Origin: Candidatus Sulfopaludibacter sp. SbA3 | GTDB taxonomy: Bacteria; Pseudomonadota; Alphaproteobacteria; Caulobacterales; Hyphomonadaceae | Direction of reading: 5' to 3' | Length of the DNA stretch: 64,000 bases | NCBI GenBank assembly: GCA_945888325.1 | Contig: CAMDAC010000001.1 | Location: 124,001 to 188,000, forward strand | Shown: piece after piece, positions 36,953-46,171 of the stretch | Numbering within the stretch: position 1 is the first letter of the stretch | Layout of the letters: each line of letters begins with the position of its first letter | The notes under the pieces: generated by a model | Database searches by the model: none | The model's input: only the letters and a program-made list of their open reading frames with translations | What the model was told of the DNA's origin: nothing | Position numbers and translations under genes: made by a program

Positions 36953-37711
36953 ATGCTGAAAACGCGCATCATCCCCTGCCTGGACGTGAAGGACGGACGC
37001 ACCGTCAAGGGCGTCAATTTCGTGGACCTGAAGGATGCCGGCGATCCCGTCGCCCTCGCCCGCGCCTATGACGCGCAGGGGGCGGACGAGCTGTGCTTCC
37101 TCGACATCACGGCCAGCCATGAAGGCCGGGGCACCTTGCTCGAAACGGTCAGCCGCACCGCGGAGGCCTGTTTCATGCCCCTCACCGTCGGCGGCGGCGT
37201 GCGGTCGGTGGAGGACATGGTGGCCCTGCTGCGGGCCGGCGCAGACAAGGTGGCGATCAATTCCGCCGCGGTGTCAGACCCGGATCTCATTTCGGCCTGC
37301 GCCGCCAAGGCCGGCCGGCAATGCGTGGTGGTCGCGATCGACGCCCGCAAGACCGGCGACCATTGGGAGATCTTCACCAAGGGCGGCCGCGAAGCGACGG
37401 GCATTGACGCGGTTAACTTCGCCCGCCTCGCGGCCTCGAAAGGCGCCGGCGAAATCCTGCTCACCTCGATGGACCGCGACGGCACCAAGACCGGATATGA
37501 CATCGCCCTCCTCAAGGCCGTCTCCTCCGCCGTCACCATCCCGGTCATCGCCAGCGGCGGCGCGGGCAGCGTGGCGGACTTTGCCCCCGCCGTCCTCGAA
37601 GGCGGCGCGAGCGCCGTGCTCGCCGCGTCGATCTTCCACTTCGGCGAAGCCACCCTGGCCGAAGCGCGGGACGCCCTCGGCAAGGCGGGCGCCCCGGTGC
37701 GGACGGTTTAA
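36953..37711 (+). CDS. hisF: Imidazole glycerol phosphate synthase, cyclase subunit
   Basis: A 252-residue barrel partner of HisH that makes IGP and [32 protein letters not shown] contains the catalytic Asp, and [16 protein letters not shown] the second. [10 protein letters not shown] and [11 protein letters not shown] are phosphate sites. The start at 36953 begins [12 protein letters not shown]; the upstream open frame to 36785 is antisense to the cyclase gene. Its stop overlaps the crotonase stop by 4 bases, convergent. Confidence 0.97.
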   Translation: MLKTRIIPCLDVKDGRTVKGVNFVDLKDAGDPVALARAYDAQGADELCFLDITASHEGRGTLLETVSRTAEACFMPLTVGGGVRSVEDMVALLRAGADKVAINSAAVSDPDLISACAAKAGRQCVVVAIDARKTGDHWEIFTKGGREATGIDAVNFARLAASKGAGEILLTSMDRDGTKTGYDIALLKAVSSAVTIPVIASGGAGSVADFAPAVLEGGASAVLAASIFHFGEATLAEARDALGKAGAPVRTV

Positions 37712-38517
37712 TCCGCGAACACGGCTTTCCGTTTCTGCATCTCGGCCATCACCGCCTCGATCTGGTTCGGCGTGCGCATGACTTTCAGCTGCTCGCTGCT
37801 CTCAAGGGCAAGAAGTTCCGCATCCGTGGCATCCGCCATCGCATTGCACAGCCCCTTCGCCCCGCGCATCGCGGCCGGGTGTTTGCCGGCGATGAGCTTG
37901 GCATGCCAGAGCGCGTCCTCGAGAGGGGTCTCCGAAACCTTGGTGGCAAAGCCGTGGGCCTGCGCCTCGCTGCCCTTGAACTCGCGGTTCGTGTAGGTCA
38001 GCTCACGGATCACATCGTCGCGCACATTGCCGCGCCACAGCGGGAAGCCCGCCATGTCGGGCACGAGGCCCCATTTCATTTCCATGATGGCGCAGCGCGT
38101 ATCCGGATGGATGATGCGGATGTCGGCGCCGGACATGATCTGGAACCCGCCGCCGAAGGCGATGCCGTGCACAGCGGCGATCACCGGCACGGGCAATTCC
38201 CGCCAGCCCCAGGCGACATGCTGGGCAAGGTTCGCAATGCCATGGCTACGGCTGCCAAGGCTGCCGGTGGCGCCTTCGCCCTGTTTCTTGCCGTCGCCCG
38301 GCTGGGCCATCGAGGAGAGGTCGAGCCCTGCGCAGAAGGCGCGGCCTTCGCCGGACAGCACCACGGCGCGCAGGCCTTTGGTTTTGCCCAGCACGTCGAT
38401 GGCCTCGGCGATGCCGGCGAACATCAGGTTGTCGAGGGCATTCATCTTGTCGGTCCGGATCAGGCGGACATCGGCCACGCCGTCGTCGAGCATCGTGATG
38501 GAAACGCGGTCTTTCAT
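37708..38517 (-). CDS. Crotonase/enoyl-CoA hydratase family protein
   Basis: A 269-residue crotonase fold. [19 protein letters not shown] holds the first oxyanion strand, and [45 protein letters not shown] the second. The Glu of MEMKWGL stands at the usual acid/base region, whereas the second classical hydratase Glu is replaced by Asp or Gly in this stretch; the reaction (hydratase, isomerase or other) is uncertain. The gene interrupts hisF and hisE on the opposite strand. Confidence 0.85.
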   Translation of the reverse strand: MKDRVSITMLDDGVADVRLIRTDKMNALDNLMFAGIAEAIDVLGKTKGLRAVVLSGEGRAFCAGLDLSSMAQPGDGKKQGEGATGSLGSRSHGIANLAQHVAWGWRELPVPVIAAVHGIAFGGGFQIMSGADIRIIHPDTRCAIMEMKWGLVPDMAGFPLWRGNVRDDVIRELTYTNREFKGSEAQAHGFATKVSETPLEDALWHAKLIAGKHPAAMRGAKGLCNAMADATDAELLALESSEQLKVMRTPNQIEAVMAEMQKRKAVFAD

Positions 38518-38630
38518 GGGAACTCCTCCGTTTGGATGAAAGCTGGCCCCCTTACGCGGCGTTCGTCAAGCTTGGCCGCGTGACGCGGACGCAGGGGAAC
38601 GCTAAACGGCTTGCAACAGGAGCCTGCCCC

Positions 38631-38981
38631 ATGACCGACCTTGCCTCCCCTGCCCGCCTCTCCGCCGCCCTGGCGCACCTCGCCGGAACCATCGATGCCC
38701 GCGCCGCAGACGGCGACAACGGCAAGAGCTGGACCGCGAAACTGCTGGCCAAGGGGCCAGACGCCTGCGCGGCCAAGGTCGCCGAAGAAGGCGGCGAACT
38801 GGCGGACGCGGTGCGCGGCGAAAGCGACGACCGCGTCGCGAGCGAGGCCGCGGATGTACTCTACCATGTCTTCGTGGCGCTCCGCTCGCGCGGCGTGAGC
38901 CTCGATGAGGTGGCCGCAGCGCTGGAAGCCCGCCAGGGCACCAGCGGCATTGACGAAAAGGCAGCGCGGACGGGCGAATAA
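38631..38981 (+). CDS. hisE: Phosphoribosyl-ATP pyrophosphatase
   Basis: A 116-residue MazG-like helical enzyme for the second step of histidine synthesis, separate from HisI. SWTAKLLAKGPDACAAKVAEEGGELADAVRGE contains the metal-binding Glu set (KVAEEGGEL), and SEAADVLYHVFVALRSRG the second Asp. The ATG at 38631 has an AGGAG site. The copy-B structured element begins 24 bases after its stop. Confidence 0.94.
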   Translation: MTDLASPARLSAALAHLAGTIDARAADGDNGKSWTAKLLAKGPDACAAKVAEEGGELADAVRGESDDRVASEAADVLYHVFVALRSRGVSLDEVAAALEARQGTSGIDEKAARTGE

Positions 38982-39004
38982 ACCCTTACGCAGCACCTCG
39001 CACC

Positions 39005-39390
39005 CCTCCGCGTACAAAATCCGTAGGCGCATCAACGCGCTACAAATTTGTCGGCCAAAGCGTGCGCTACACCCATCCGGCCGGAGTTATACTCAGCTCC
39101 ACCCCCACCCCGAAGGCCGGATAGAGGCCAAAGGCCGAAATCCGCTCGTCCCGAGAGCCAACGAGAAACAAACGATACAAAGTGATAAAAAATGAGAACC
39201 ACTGAGAACGACTGAGACTAAATCGTCATCCGAAGTGCACGGATTGAAACGGGCTGAAGCAACCCCGCGAGGCAAAAGACCAGACTTGCGCCTACGGCAA
39301 ACAGGCCCCGGGAAAAATAAAACCCATCCGGGTCAAGCCGTTACAAACCGCCCACCCAGCCCTTGCGCAACACCGCCGCCTGCGGGGCCG
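39005..39390 (+). ncRNA. Candidate structured RNA / repeated element, copy B
   Basis: Diverged copy of the 9518-9886 element between convergent hisE and cobT. Shared landmarks: a stem 39023-39030/39037-39043 with the same bulged G; the hairpin 39084-39087/39091-39094 (loop TAT); 39118-39122/39140-39144 enclosing 39126-39128/39134-39136; the AT-rich block 39173-39208 (31 of 36 bases match copy A); and the stem 39307-39311/39328-39332 around an AT-rich loop with ATAAAAC. The last stem is CCCGG/CCGGG here and GGAGC/GCTCC in copy A: four of five pairs replaced with pairing kept. The homology ends near 39390. No open frame is conserved between the copies. Confidence 0.6.
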
Positions 39391-39439
39391 CGCTCAGAAG
39401 ACGTTTTTATCTAAGGAACTTTCAAAACCTGAAGAAAAA

Positions 39440-41431
39440 TCACTTCTTGCCCGGCGGCTTCACGGCCTGCAGCGTGGTGGTTTTCACGTCGCGGCCGGTG
39501 CCGACTTTCTTGCCATAGCTGGGGGCGCCGGCGCCCGCGCCTGAGACCGCACCTCGCGTCGTTCTGTCCGTGAGCGGAACGATGGCCATGGCAGCAGGAT
39601 TGATCGGGTGTTCGTCGAACAGGGAGGCGAGCTGCTCCGTCATCGCGCCGCCGAGCTGTTCGGCGTCGACGATGGTGACGGCGCGCTTGTAGTAGCGCGT
39701 CACGTCATGGCCGATGCCGATGGCGATCAGTTCGACCGGCGAGCGGTTTTCGATCTCGTCGATCACCTGCCGGAGGTGGCGTTCCAGATAGTTGCCGATG
39801 TTGACGTTGAGCGTGGAATCGTCGACCGGCGCGCCGTCGGAGATCACCATCAGGATCTTGCGCTGCTCGGGACGAGCCAGCATCCGGTCATGCGCCCAGA
39901 GAAGCGCTTCGCCGTCGATATTCTCTTTCAGAAGGCCTTCGCGCATCATCAGGCCAAGATTCCGGCGCGCGCGGCGCCACGGCATGTCAGCGGCCTTGTA
40001 GATGATGTGGCGGATATCGTTGAGACGTCCCGGACCATTCGGCTTGCCGGCTTTCACCCAGTCCTCGCGGCTCATGCCGCCTTTCCAGGCCTTGGTGGTG
40101 AAACCGAGGATTTCGGTTTTCACCGCGCAGCGCTCCAGCGTGCGGGCGAGAATGTCCGCGCACAGGGCCGCGACCATGATCGGGCGGCCGCGCATGGAAC
40201 CGGAATTATCCAAGAGGAGCGTGACGATCGTGTCGCGGAACTTGGTGTCGTCTTCCTGCTTGAACGAGAGCGGCGCGGTGGGATCGGTGATGACGCGCGT
40301 GAGGCGGGCGGTGTCGAGCACGCCCTCTTCGAGGTCGAACGACCAGGACCGGTTCTGCTGCGCCATCAGGCGGCGCTGCAGCTTGTTGGCGAGCTTGGCG
40401 ACGGCGCCTTGGAGGCCTTGCAGCTGGTGATCGAGATAGGCGCGCAGTCGGGTCAGTTCCTCGGCGTCGCAAAGATCCTGCGCCTGCGCGGTCTCGTCAT
40501 GGGCGCGGGTGAAGACGGAATAGACGAACCGGTCGCGCTCGTCGCCCTGCTGGTAGTTCGGGCGGAGCGGCTTCGAGCCGTCGTCTTCCTCGTCGGGCGA
40601 ATCATCGGCGTCGAGATCGGCGTCCTGATCGACCGAGACGTTGGCTTCCTCGCCGTCGATGTCCTCGGTTTCACCCGCCTCCATCTGCTCGGCCGAGGCG
40701 CCCATCTGTTCTTCCGTGGACGTATCGTCGTCACCGGTCTGGGTCTCGTTGTCTTCCTGCTGCTCGGCGTTTTCCTGCTGGTCGGTCTCGACATCCTCGC
40801 CGGGGACATCCGAGGCCGTCAGGTCACGGATGATCGAGCGGATGGTTTTGCTGAAGGCCGGCTGGTCGTGCAGCTGGCTGAGGAGGCCGTCGATGGCCTT
40901 GCCGGCGCGGGTTTCGACCTTTTCGCGCCAGACAGCGGCAACGCGCTCGGCGCTTTCCGGCAGCGGGCGGCCCGTGAGCTTTTCGCGCAGCAGGAATTCG
41001 AGGGCGGGCGCGAGGATCGCCTCGGGGTCTTCGGAGCCGGCGCCGAAATTGGTGGACTTGCAGCGATGGTCGAGCGCGGCATCAAGATTCCCTGCGGTGC
41101 CGAGCATGGCATTGGCGCCGAGGCTTTCGATGCGCGCGGTCTCGGCGCCTTCATAGACGCGGCGGGCGAGATCGCCCTGCGGGCGGTGGGCGAGGTGGGC
41201 GGCGGGATTGTGGTGCGCGCGGCGGAGCGCCATGGCATCGGCCTCGCCACGGATGCGGGCGGCGAGTTCGGCGCTGATCTCGATGGGCGGCGGGCGCAGC
41301 ACGATCCGGTCGCCCTGGTCGCCGGCATCATTGCCGAAACCGACTTCGATCTCGCGCTCCGCGCTCATCGCCTTGGTGGTGACGGCGAGCGCAGCCTTGA
41401 AGAGTTCCTGGGGTGTGGTGTCCTTTGCCAT
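39440..41431 (-). CDS. cobT: Cobaltochelatase subunit CobT
   Basis: Aerobic B12 pathway ATP-dependent cobalt chelatase subunit, 663 residues. A helical N-terminal domain is followed by an acidic Glu/Asp/Gln linker at about residues 215-285 ([11 protein letters not shown] and similar) and a von Willebrand A domain with the MIDAS motif [16 protein letters not shown], then [33 protein letters not shown]. It lies 22 bases after cobS on the same strand, as is usual. cobN is not in the window. CobS/CobT pairs also occur without a full cobalamin pathway, so function needs the rest of the genome. Confidence 0.95.
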   Translation of the reverse strand: MAKDTTPQELFKAALAVTTKAMSAEREIEVGFGNDAGDQGDRIVLRPPPIEISAELAARIRGEADAMALRRAHHNPAAHLAHRPQGDLARRVYEGAETARIESLGANAMLGTAGNLDAALDHRCKSTNFGAGSEDPEAILAPALEFLLREKLTGRPLPESAERVAAVWREKVETRAGKAIDGLLSQLHDQPAFSKTIRSIIRDLTASDVPGEDVETDQQENAEQQEDNETQTGDDDTSTEEQMGASAEQMEAGETEDIDGEEANVSVDQDADLDADDSPDEEDDGSKPLRPNYQQGDERDRFVYSVFTRAHDETAQAQDLCDAEELTRLRAYLDHQLQGLQGAVAKLANKLQRRLMAQQNRSWSFDLEEGVLDTARLTRVITDPTAPLSFKQEDDTKFRDTIVTLLLDNSGSMRGRPIMVAALCADILARTLERCAVKTEILGFTTKAWKGGMSREDWVKAGKPNGPGRLNDIRHIIYKAADMPWRRARRNLGLMMREGLLKENIDGEALLWAHDRMLARPEQRKILMVISDGAPVDDSTLNVNIGNYLERHLRQVIDEIENRSPVELIAIGIGHDVTRYYKRAVTIVDAEQLGGAMTEQLASLFDEHPINPAAMAIVPLTDRTTRGAVSGAGAGAPSYGKKVGTGRDVKTTTLQAVKPPGKK

Positions 41432-41453
41432 CCGCCGTGCGTGGGCGCCTGCC

Positions 41454-42437
41454 CTACGCCACCTTCACCATCAAGGCGCTCTCCGGCAGTTCGGTGCCGA
41501 AGCAGCGCTGGTACATCTCGGCGACGAGGGGGCGTTCAAGCTCGTCGCACTTGTTGAGGAAGGTCATGCGGAAGGCGTGGCCGATATCGCCAAAGATGGC
41601 GAAGTTCTCGGCCCAGGTGATGACGGTGCGCGGGCTCATGACGGTCGAGAGGTCGCCGGCCATGAAAGCGTTGCGGGTGAGGTCGGCGAGCGTGACCATC
41701 TTGGACAGCAGCGCTTCGTCCGTACCCGTCGCTTTCGACTTGACGATCTCCACCTCGGCGTCGTGGGCGAGATAGTTCAGCGTGGTGACGATGCTCCAGC
41801 GGTCCATCTGGCCCTGGTTGAGCTGCTGGGTGCCGTGATAGAGGCCGGTCGTGTCGCCGAGGCCGACGGTGTTGGTCGTCGAGAACAGGCGGAAGTAAGG
41901 GTTCGGCGCGATCACGCGGTTCTGGTCGAGCAGGGTGAGCTTGCCCGAGCTTTCGAGGACGCGCTGGATCACGAACATCACGTCCGGGCGGCCAGCGTCG
42001 TATTCGTCGAACACGATGGCGACGGGCCGCTGCAGGGCCCACGGAAGAATGCCTTCGCGGAATTCGGTGACCTGCTTGCCGTCTTTCAGGACGATGGCGT
42101 CCTTGCCGACCATGTCGATCCGGCTGACATGGCTGTCGAGGTTGACGCGGATCATCGGCCAGTTGAGGCGGGCGGCGACCTGCTCGATATGGGTCGATTT
42201 GCCGGTGCCGTGATAGCCCTGCACCATGACGCGGCGGTTGAACTCGAAACCGGCCAGGATGGCGAGCGTGGTCTGGGGATCGAACCGGTAGGCGGGGTCA
42301 ATCTCCGGCACGTATTCGGTGCGCGTCTTGAAGCCGTGCACGACCATCGCCGTGTCGAGGCCGAACAGCTTCATGAGGTTCAGCTTCTCGGTGGGTTTCA
42401 GGCCTTCGAGCGTATCGGTGGACGTCATTGAAGTCAT
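41454..42437 (-). CDS. cobS: Cobaltochelatase subunit CobS
   Basis: AAA+ MoxR-type ATPase of 327 residues, partner of CobT in cobalt insertion. The Walker A is [19 protein letters not shown], the Walker B is [15 protein letters not shown], sensor 1 is [12 protein letters not shown], and a C-terminal helical region ends the protein. Two ATGs nine bases apart (42437 and 42428) are possible; I use the first. First gene of cobS-cobT. Confidence 0.94.
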   Translation of the reverse strand: MTSMTSTDTLEGLKPTEKLNLMKLFGLDTAMVVHGFKTRTEYVPEIDPAYRFDPQTTLAILAGFEFNRRVMVQGYHGTGKSTHIEQVAARLNWPMIRVNLDSHVSRIDMVGKDAIVLKDGKQVTEFREGILPWALQRPVAIVFDEYDAGRPDVMFVIQRVLESSGKLTLLDQNRVIAPNPYFRLFSTTNTVGLGDTTGLYHGTQQLNQGQMDRWSIVTTLNYLAHDAEVEIVKSKATGTDEALLSKMVTLADLTRNAFMAGDLSTVMSPRTVITWAENFAIFGDIGHAFRMTFLNKCDELERPLVAEMYQRCFGTELPESALMVKVA

Positions 42438-42548
42438 GGCTATGCGGGACTCGTCACGGGAGGGGATATCGGAAACAAGCGTTCTAGCACGGGATAGGCC
42501 CGCGCCTAGTGCGACGTAAGGGAAATGGCAGCCCCGGGGACCGGCGCC

Positions 42549-43331
42549 TCAGGGCTTGCGGAAGATCAGGAGGGCCTGATCGGTCTTGCCACGGATTTCG
42601 GGGTCGAAGACGTTCTTTGTGCCGTCGTCGGCCGGGTTCCGGAGGATGTCAGACTCGGTTTCGAGGACGAGGCCGGCGGCTGCGGCCAAGGACTTGATCT
42701 GCGCGGGGTCGATCCGGTGGGTGTCACCGCCGGTGGTGGGCGGGCTGCCGACGGGAGCGACATGGTCGATTACCACGAACTGCCCTCCGGGCTTCAGGAC
42801 ACGGGCGATTTCGGAAAAGCTCGTCGCGGGATCGCCGAGGCCTTCCGGCGTGCTTTCGGGCTTGTACCAGAGCTCGTGCGGTCCCTGGAACCAGGTGACG
42901 GTGTCGGCAGCATCGTCTGCGAGCACGAAGAAATCGAAGTTGGACTTGAGCGGCGTGACGTTCGTCAGGCGGCCCTCAAGACGTTTTGTAACGGTCTCAC
43001 CGAGGAAGGCATCGAAGGCCTGAGGGTTGTGCATGAAGACCTTGCCGGTCTCTCCTGCGGCACGCGACAGGAATTCGGTGAAATAGCCGCCGCCGGCTTC
43101 GATCTCGAGGATCGTGTCGCCGGGCTGCGGCGCAAAGAGGGCGAGCACTTCGGCGGGCTTGCGGTTCGCATCGGCCAGGATGTCCGCATCCGGACGGTCC
43201 GGCGTCTCGACGAAGACGGAATAGTCGATGGCGGCGGCCATGGGCTCTGGCGCGGGGGCCGGCGGGCTGGCACAGGCCTGGGCGAGCGCGATGGCCAGCG
43301 CGGCAGCGCCGGTCTTCAGGATGATGTGCAT
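42549..43331 (-). CDS. Lipoprotein with class I SAM-methyltransferase fold
   Basis: A 260-residue protein with a lipoprotein signal (ALAIALAQAC, Cys20) followed by PAPAPEP and a Rossmann-like methyltransferase domain: motif I ILEIEAGGGYFTEFL, motif II region KVFMHNPQAFDAF, ADDAADTVTWFQGPHELW, FSEIARVLKPGGQFVVIDHV, and a late KTDQALLIFRKP. A methyltransferase fold outside the cytoplasm is odd, since SAM is not expected in the periplasm. The start at 43331 has GAGGGAGG ten bases before. Genes of this type exist in related bacteria; function unknown. Confidence 0.8.
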   Translation of the reverse strand: MHIILKTGAAALAIALAQACASPPAPAPEPMAAAIDYSVFVETPDRPDADILADANRKPAEVLALFAPQPGDTILEIEAGGGYFTEFLSRAAGETGKVFMHNPQAFDAFLGETVTKRLEGRLTNVTPLKSNFDFFVLADDAADTVTWFQGPHELWYKPESTPEGLGDPATSFSEIARVLKPGGQFVVIDHVAPVGSPPTTGGDTHRIDPAQIKSLAAAAGLVLETESDILRNPADDGTKNVFDPEIRGKTDQALLIFRKP

Positions 43332-43379
43332 GGATAGTCCCTCCCTCACGGGCCGGTATCCTTTCCGGGTCCCGGCGCC

Positions 43380-45041
43380 CTAGCGGCGCCAGACGACCTC
43401 CCCGCCTATGACGGTCATGACCGGCTCGGCCTTGAGGATGTCACCTTCGGGGATGGTCATCAAGTCGCGGTCAAAGACCGTGAAGTCGGCCAGCTTGCCG
43501 GGTTCGATCGTGCCGAGATCGGCTTCGCGGAAGCTGGCAAAGGCGGGACCGGTGGTGAAGAGGGCGAGCGCGCGGGCGCGGGACACGGCTTCCTCCGGAT
43601 GCCAGCCTTCGCCGGAGAAGCCCTTCAGGTCCTTGCGGGCGACGGCGGCATAGAACTCGATGGTGGGCGAGCCGACTTCGACGGGGGCGTCGGAGCCGCC
43701 GGCAATCACCGTACGGAGGTCAAGGAGCGTCGCCCAGGCATAGGCGCCCCGCAGGCGGTCCATACCGAGACGGGCGGGGGCAAAGAAGAGGTCGCCGATG
43801 GCATGGCTCGGCTGCATCGAAGCGATGAGCCCGCCGGAGGCGACGCCGGCGAGATCGTCGGGGTGGATGACCTGCGCGTGTTCGATGCGCCAGCGCAGCG
43901 ACTTGTCATAGCCGCCGGTCTCGTAGGCCTCGAGGATGCGGCGATTGGCGAGATCGCCGATCGCATGGATGGCGAGCTGGACATTCGCGGCCTTCGCCTG
44001 CGCCATGAAGGCGGCGAGGCCTTCATCGTCGAGAAGGGAAAGACCGGACGTGTCCGGACGGTCAGCGTAGGGCTGGATCAGCTGGGCGCCGCGGCTGCCG
44101 AGGGCGCCGTCCATGTAGAGTTTCACGGCGCGGTTGGTGATCGTGTCGGTCTCGTGGAGGCGGCCTTCGGCAATCGCGAAGGCGCTGGAGTCAAACGCGT
44201 TGTAGAGGCGCAGCGGCAGGCGCCCTTCCCCGCCCAGCGCCGCCATCAACGGCGCTTCCCGGGCGGAGACGCTCATGTTGTGCCCGCCGGTCCAGCCGCG
44301 CGATACATAAAGCTTGGCGCCGGTTTCAAGGGCGAGGGAGACGGCGGCGTCGTCGGGCTCGGCGATCAGCGGCTGGACGAGCGACATGGCATTGTCGATC
44401 AGGATGCCGGTGGCCTTGCCGCTCGCATCGCGCTCGATCTTGCCGCCGGTGGGATCGGGCGTCTCGTCCGTGATGCCGGAAGCGGCGAGGGCGGCGGAGT
44501 TGGCGACGAGGGCATGGCCGTCCGAGCGGAGCAGCATGACCTTGTGGCTGCCGGTGACGAGGTCGAGGTCAGAGGCCATCGGCATGCGGCCTTCCGGCCA
44601 GCCGGTCTCGATCCAGCCGGCGCCGACAAGAACGGAGCCTTCGGGCTTGCCGTCCAGTTCGGCCTCGATGCGGGTGACGAGCTCATCGACCGAGGCGGTG
44701 CCTTCGAGGTTCAGCGTCATTTCGCGCTGGCCGATGCCTTGCAGGTGGATGTGCGCGTCGGTGAAGCCGGGATAGAGAAAGGCGCCTTCGAGATCGACGA
44801 GGTTGACTTCGTCCTCGCTCCAGTCGGCGGACATCGGCGGGATGGTTGCGATGATGCGGCCATCTTCGCCGACGACAACCCCGGTGACGGTTTGCGCCGC
44901 GCCGGCTGCGTCAGTGAGACCGGTATAGATCGTGCCGTTGGCAAAGACGGTGACCTTTTCGGTCGCCTCTGTCTCGGTCGGCAGGGCGGGCGCGCAGGCG
45001 GCGAGAAGGAGGCTGGCGGCGGACAGGAGGGCGAGGCGCAT
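43380..45041 (-). CDS. Amidohydrolase-family lipoprotein (YtcJ-like)
   Basis: A 553-residue metal-dependent hydrolase of the amidohydrolase_3/YtcJ-like group. A lipoprotein signal (LSAASLLLAAC, Cys16) leads into TIYTGLTDAAGAAQTVTG and the metal motif GFTDAHIHLQG, GAGWIETGWPEGRMP, LAIHAIGDLANRRILEAY, HAQVIHPDDLAGVASGGLIASMQPSHAI and GSDAPVEVGSPTIEFYAA. The C-terminal GTIEPGKLADFTVFDRD is classical. It should sit on the periplasmic side of a membrane; the substrate is unknown. Separated from the preceding methyltransferase-like lipoprotein by 48 bases on the same strand. Confidence 0.88.
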   Translation of the reverse strand: MRLALLSAASLLLAACAPALPTETEATEKVTVFANGTIYTGLTDAAGAAQTVTGVVVGEDGRIIATIPPMSADWSEDEVNLVDLEGAFLYPGFTDAHIHLQGIGQREMTLNLEGTASVDELVTRIEAELDGKPEGSVLVGAGWIETGWPEGRMPMASDLDLVTGSHKVMLLRSDGHALVANSAALAASGITDETPDPTGGKIERDASGKATGILIDNAMSLVQPLIAEPDDAAVSLALETGAKLYVSRGWTGGHNMSVSAREAPLMAALGGEGRLPLRLYNAFDSSAFAIAEGRLHETDTITNRAVKLYMDGALGSRGAQLIQPYADRPDTSGLSLLDDEGLAAFMAQAKAANVQLAIHAIGDLANRRILEAYETGGYDKSLRWRIEHAQVIHPDDLAGVASGGLIASMQPSHAIGDLFFAPARLGMDRLRGAYAWATLLDLRTVIAGGSDAPVEVGSPTIEFYAAVARKDLKGFSGEGWHPEEAVSRARALALFTTGPAFASFREADLGTIEPGKLADFTVFDRDLMTIPEGDILKAEPVMTVIGGEVVWRR

Positions 45042-45062
45042 GGCGGTTTCCTTTCGGCGGGA

Positions 45063-45530
45063 TCACAGCGCGCGCTGGAAGATCCGGATCTGGTGACCGT
45101 CATGAACCGTTTGGGCGTGCTCCGTCCAGCCTTCGCGTTCGAGCAGCGTGCTGGCGGTGGAGGTGGCGCAATAGAGGTGCGCGAAGCCAAGACGGCGGGC
45201 TTCGGCTTCCAGTGCGCGGACGAGCAGGGCGCCCAGCCCCTGCCGGCGCAGCGACGGCTCGACCCAGCCGGCCGAGGCCCAGGGCGTGAGGTGGGCAAAT
45301 TCCGGAGTGAGGGCGGCTTTGAGAGCGGCGCTACCCAACGGAGCGCCGGAGGGGTCCAGCGCCACGATGCCGACCGGGATCCGGCCCTCGGGATTGGCGT
45401 AGGCGGCGAGGTCGGCGGCGGCGGCGCCCGGCCCGCCGGGGCCGGGCCACTCGGCCCCAAACGCAGCGGCGAGCGGGGCAAGGGCTGTGGGGCAGTCGCG
45501 TAAAGGGCGGATGGAAATGTCCGGAAACAT
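45063..45530 (-). CDS. GNAT-family N-acetyltransferase
   Basis: A 155-residue GNAT: IPVGIVALDPSGAPLGSAALKAAL, WVEPSLRRQGLGALLVRALEAEARRLG (the acetyl-CoA loop RRQGLG), FAHLYCATSTASTLLEREGWTEHAQTVHDG. A typical small solitary acetyltransferase with unknown acceptor. It lies upstream of the amidohydrolase lipoprotein on the same strand, 21 bases from it, after the rpmB terminator. Confidence 0.85.
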   Translation of the reverse strand: MFPDISIRPLRDCPTALAPLAAAFGAEWPGPGGPGAAAADLAAYANPEGRIPVGIVALDPSGAPLGSAALKAALTPEFAHLTPWASAGWVEPSLRRQGLGALLVRALEAEARRLGFAHLYCATSTASTLLEREGWTEHAQTVHDGHQIRIFQRAL

Positions 45531-45564
45531 CGCCCGACCCTGCCCCGGCGCGGCCCGAAATGCA

Positions 45565-45592
45565 AAACGCCGGACCCTGGGGCCCGGCGTTT
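45565..45592 (-). terminator. Terminator of rpmB
   Basis: A 9-bp stem (45565-45573 with 45584-45592, AAACGCCGG/CCGGCGTTT) with a 10-base loop, 25 bases past the rpmB stop. The minus-strand message ends in TTTTGCATTT, a good intrinsic terminator. Confidence 0.75.
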
Positions 45593-45616
45593 GGAATGGC
45601 TCGAAAGACCGAGCGC

Positions 45617-45904
45617 TTAAGCGGCGACGGCTTTTTTCGCGATATCGCGCTTGATTTTCAGCGCCTTGTCGGAGAGCGCGTCATCCTTCGCCTTGGCGAG
45701 GAAAGCGTCGAGGCCGCCCAGTTTGTCGACCGTACGCAGGGCTTTCGCCGCGATGCGGAGCTTGAAATTCTGGTCCAGCATTTCCGAGTGCAGCGTGACC
45801 TGCACGAGATTCGGCAGGTAGCGGCGTTTGGTCTTGATCTGGGAGTGGCTGACGATATGGCCGACCATCGGCTTCGTGCCAGTAAGTTCACATTCGCGGG
45901 ACAT
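45617..45904 (-). CDS. rpmB: 50S ribosomal protein L28
   Basis: Large-subunit protein of 95 residues. [21 protein letters not shown] and [16 protein letters not shown] are the conserved L28 core; the C-terminal helical extension ([30 protein letters not shown]) is the alphaproteobacterial form. No zinc-binding Cys pair beyond the single N-terminal Cys, so not the C+ zinc form. A stand-alone gene with a good terminator, its promoter in the 267-base divergent region shared with the DUF3108 gene. Confidence 0.96.
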   Translation of the reverse strand: MSRECELTGTKPMVGHIVSHSQIKTKRRYLPNLVQVTLHSEMLDQNFKLRIAAKALRTVDKLGGLDAFLAKAKDDALSDKALKIKRDIAKKAVAA

Positions 45905-46171
45905 TGGCCTCGCTCCGGGGAAAAGGGGCTATATTTGATCTGAAGGCGCGCTCCTACAGGCTGGGGGCGCCTCCTGTCAACCGGGGCGATTCAGGCGGGC
46001 GGCGCGCTGCCAGAAAAGGGCTGACTGTCACGGCCTGTCATCTTATGTCAGTGGGCGGGACGGGCCAAATAAGGCATGCTTGCGGCATGGCTGTTCAGGC
46101 CTTGTTGGGAAGGGGCGATCTAGAAGACGGGCAATGCCTGCCCGCTTGACCGCAAAGGACTACAGGACCCG

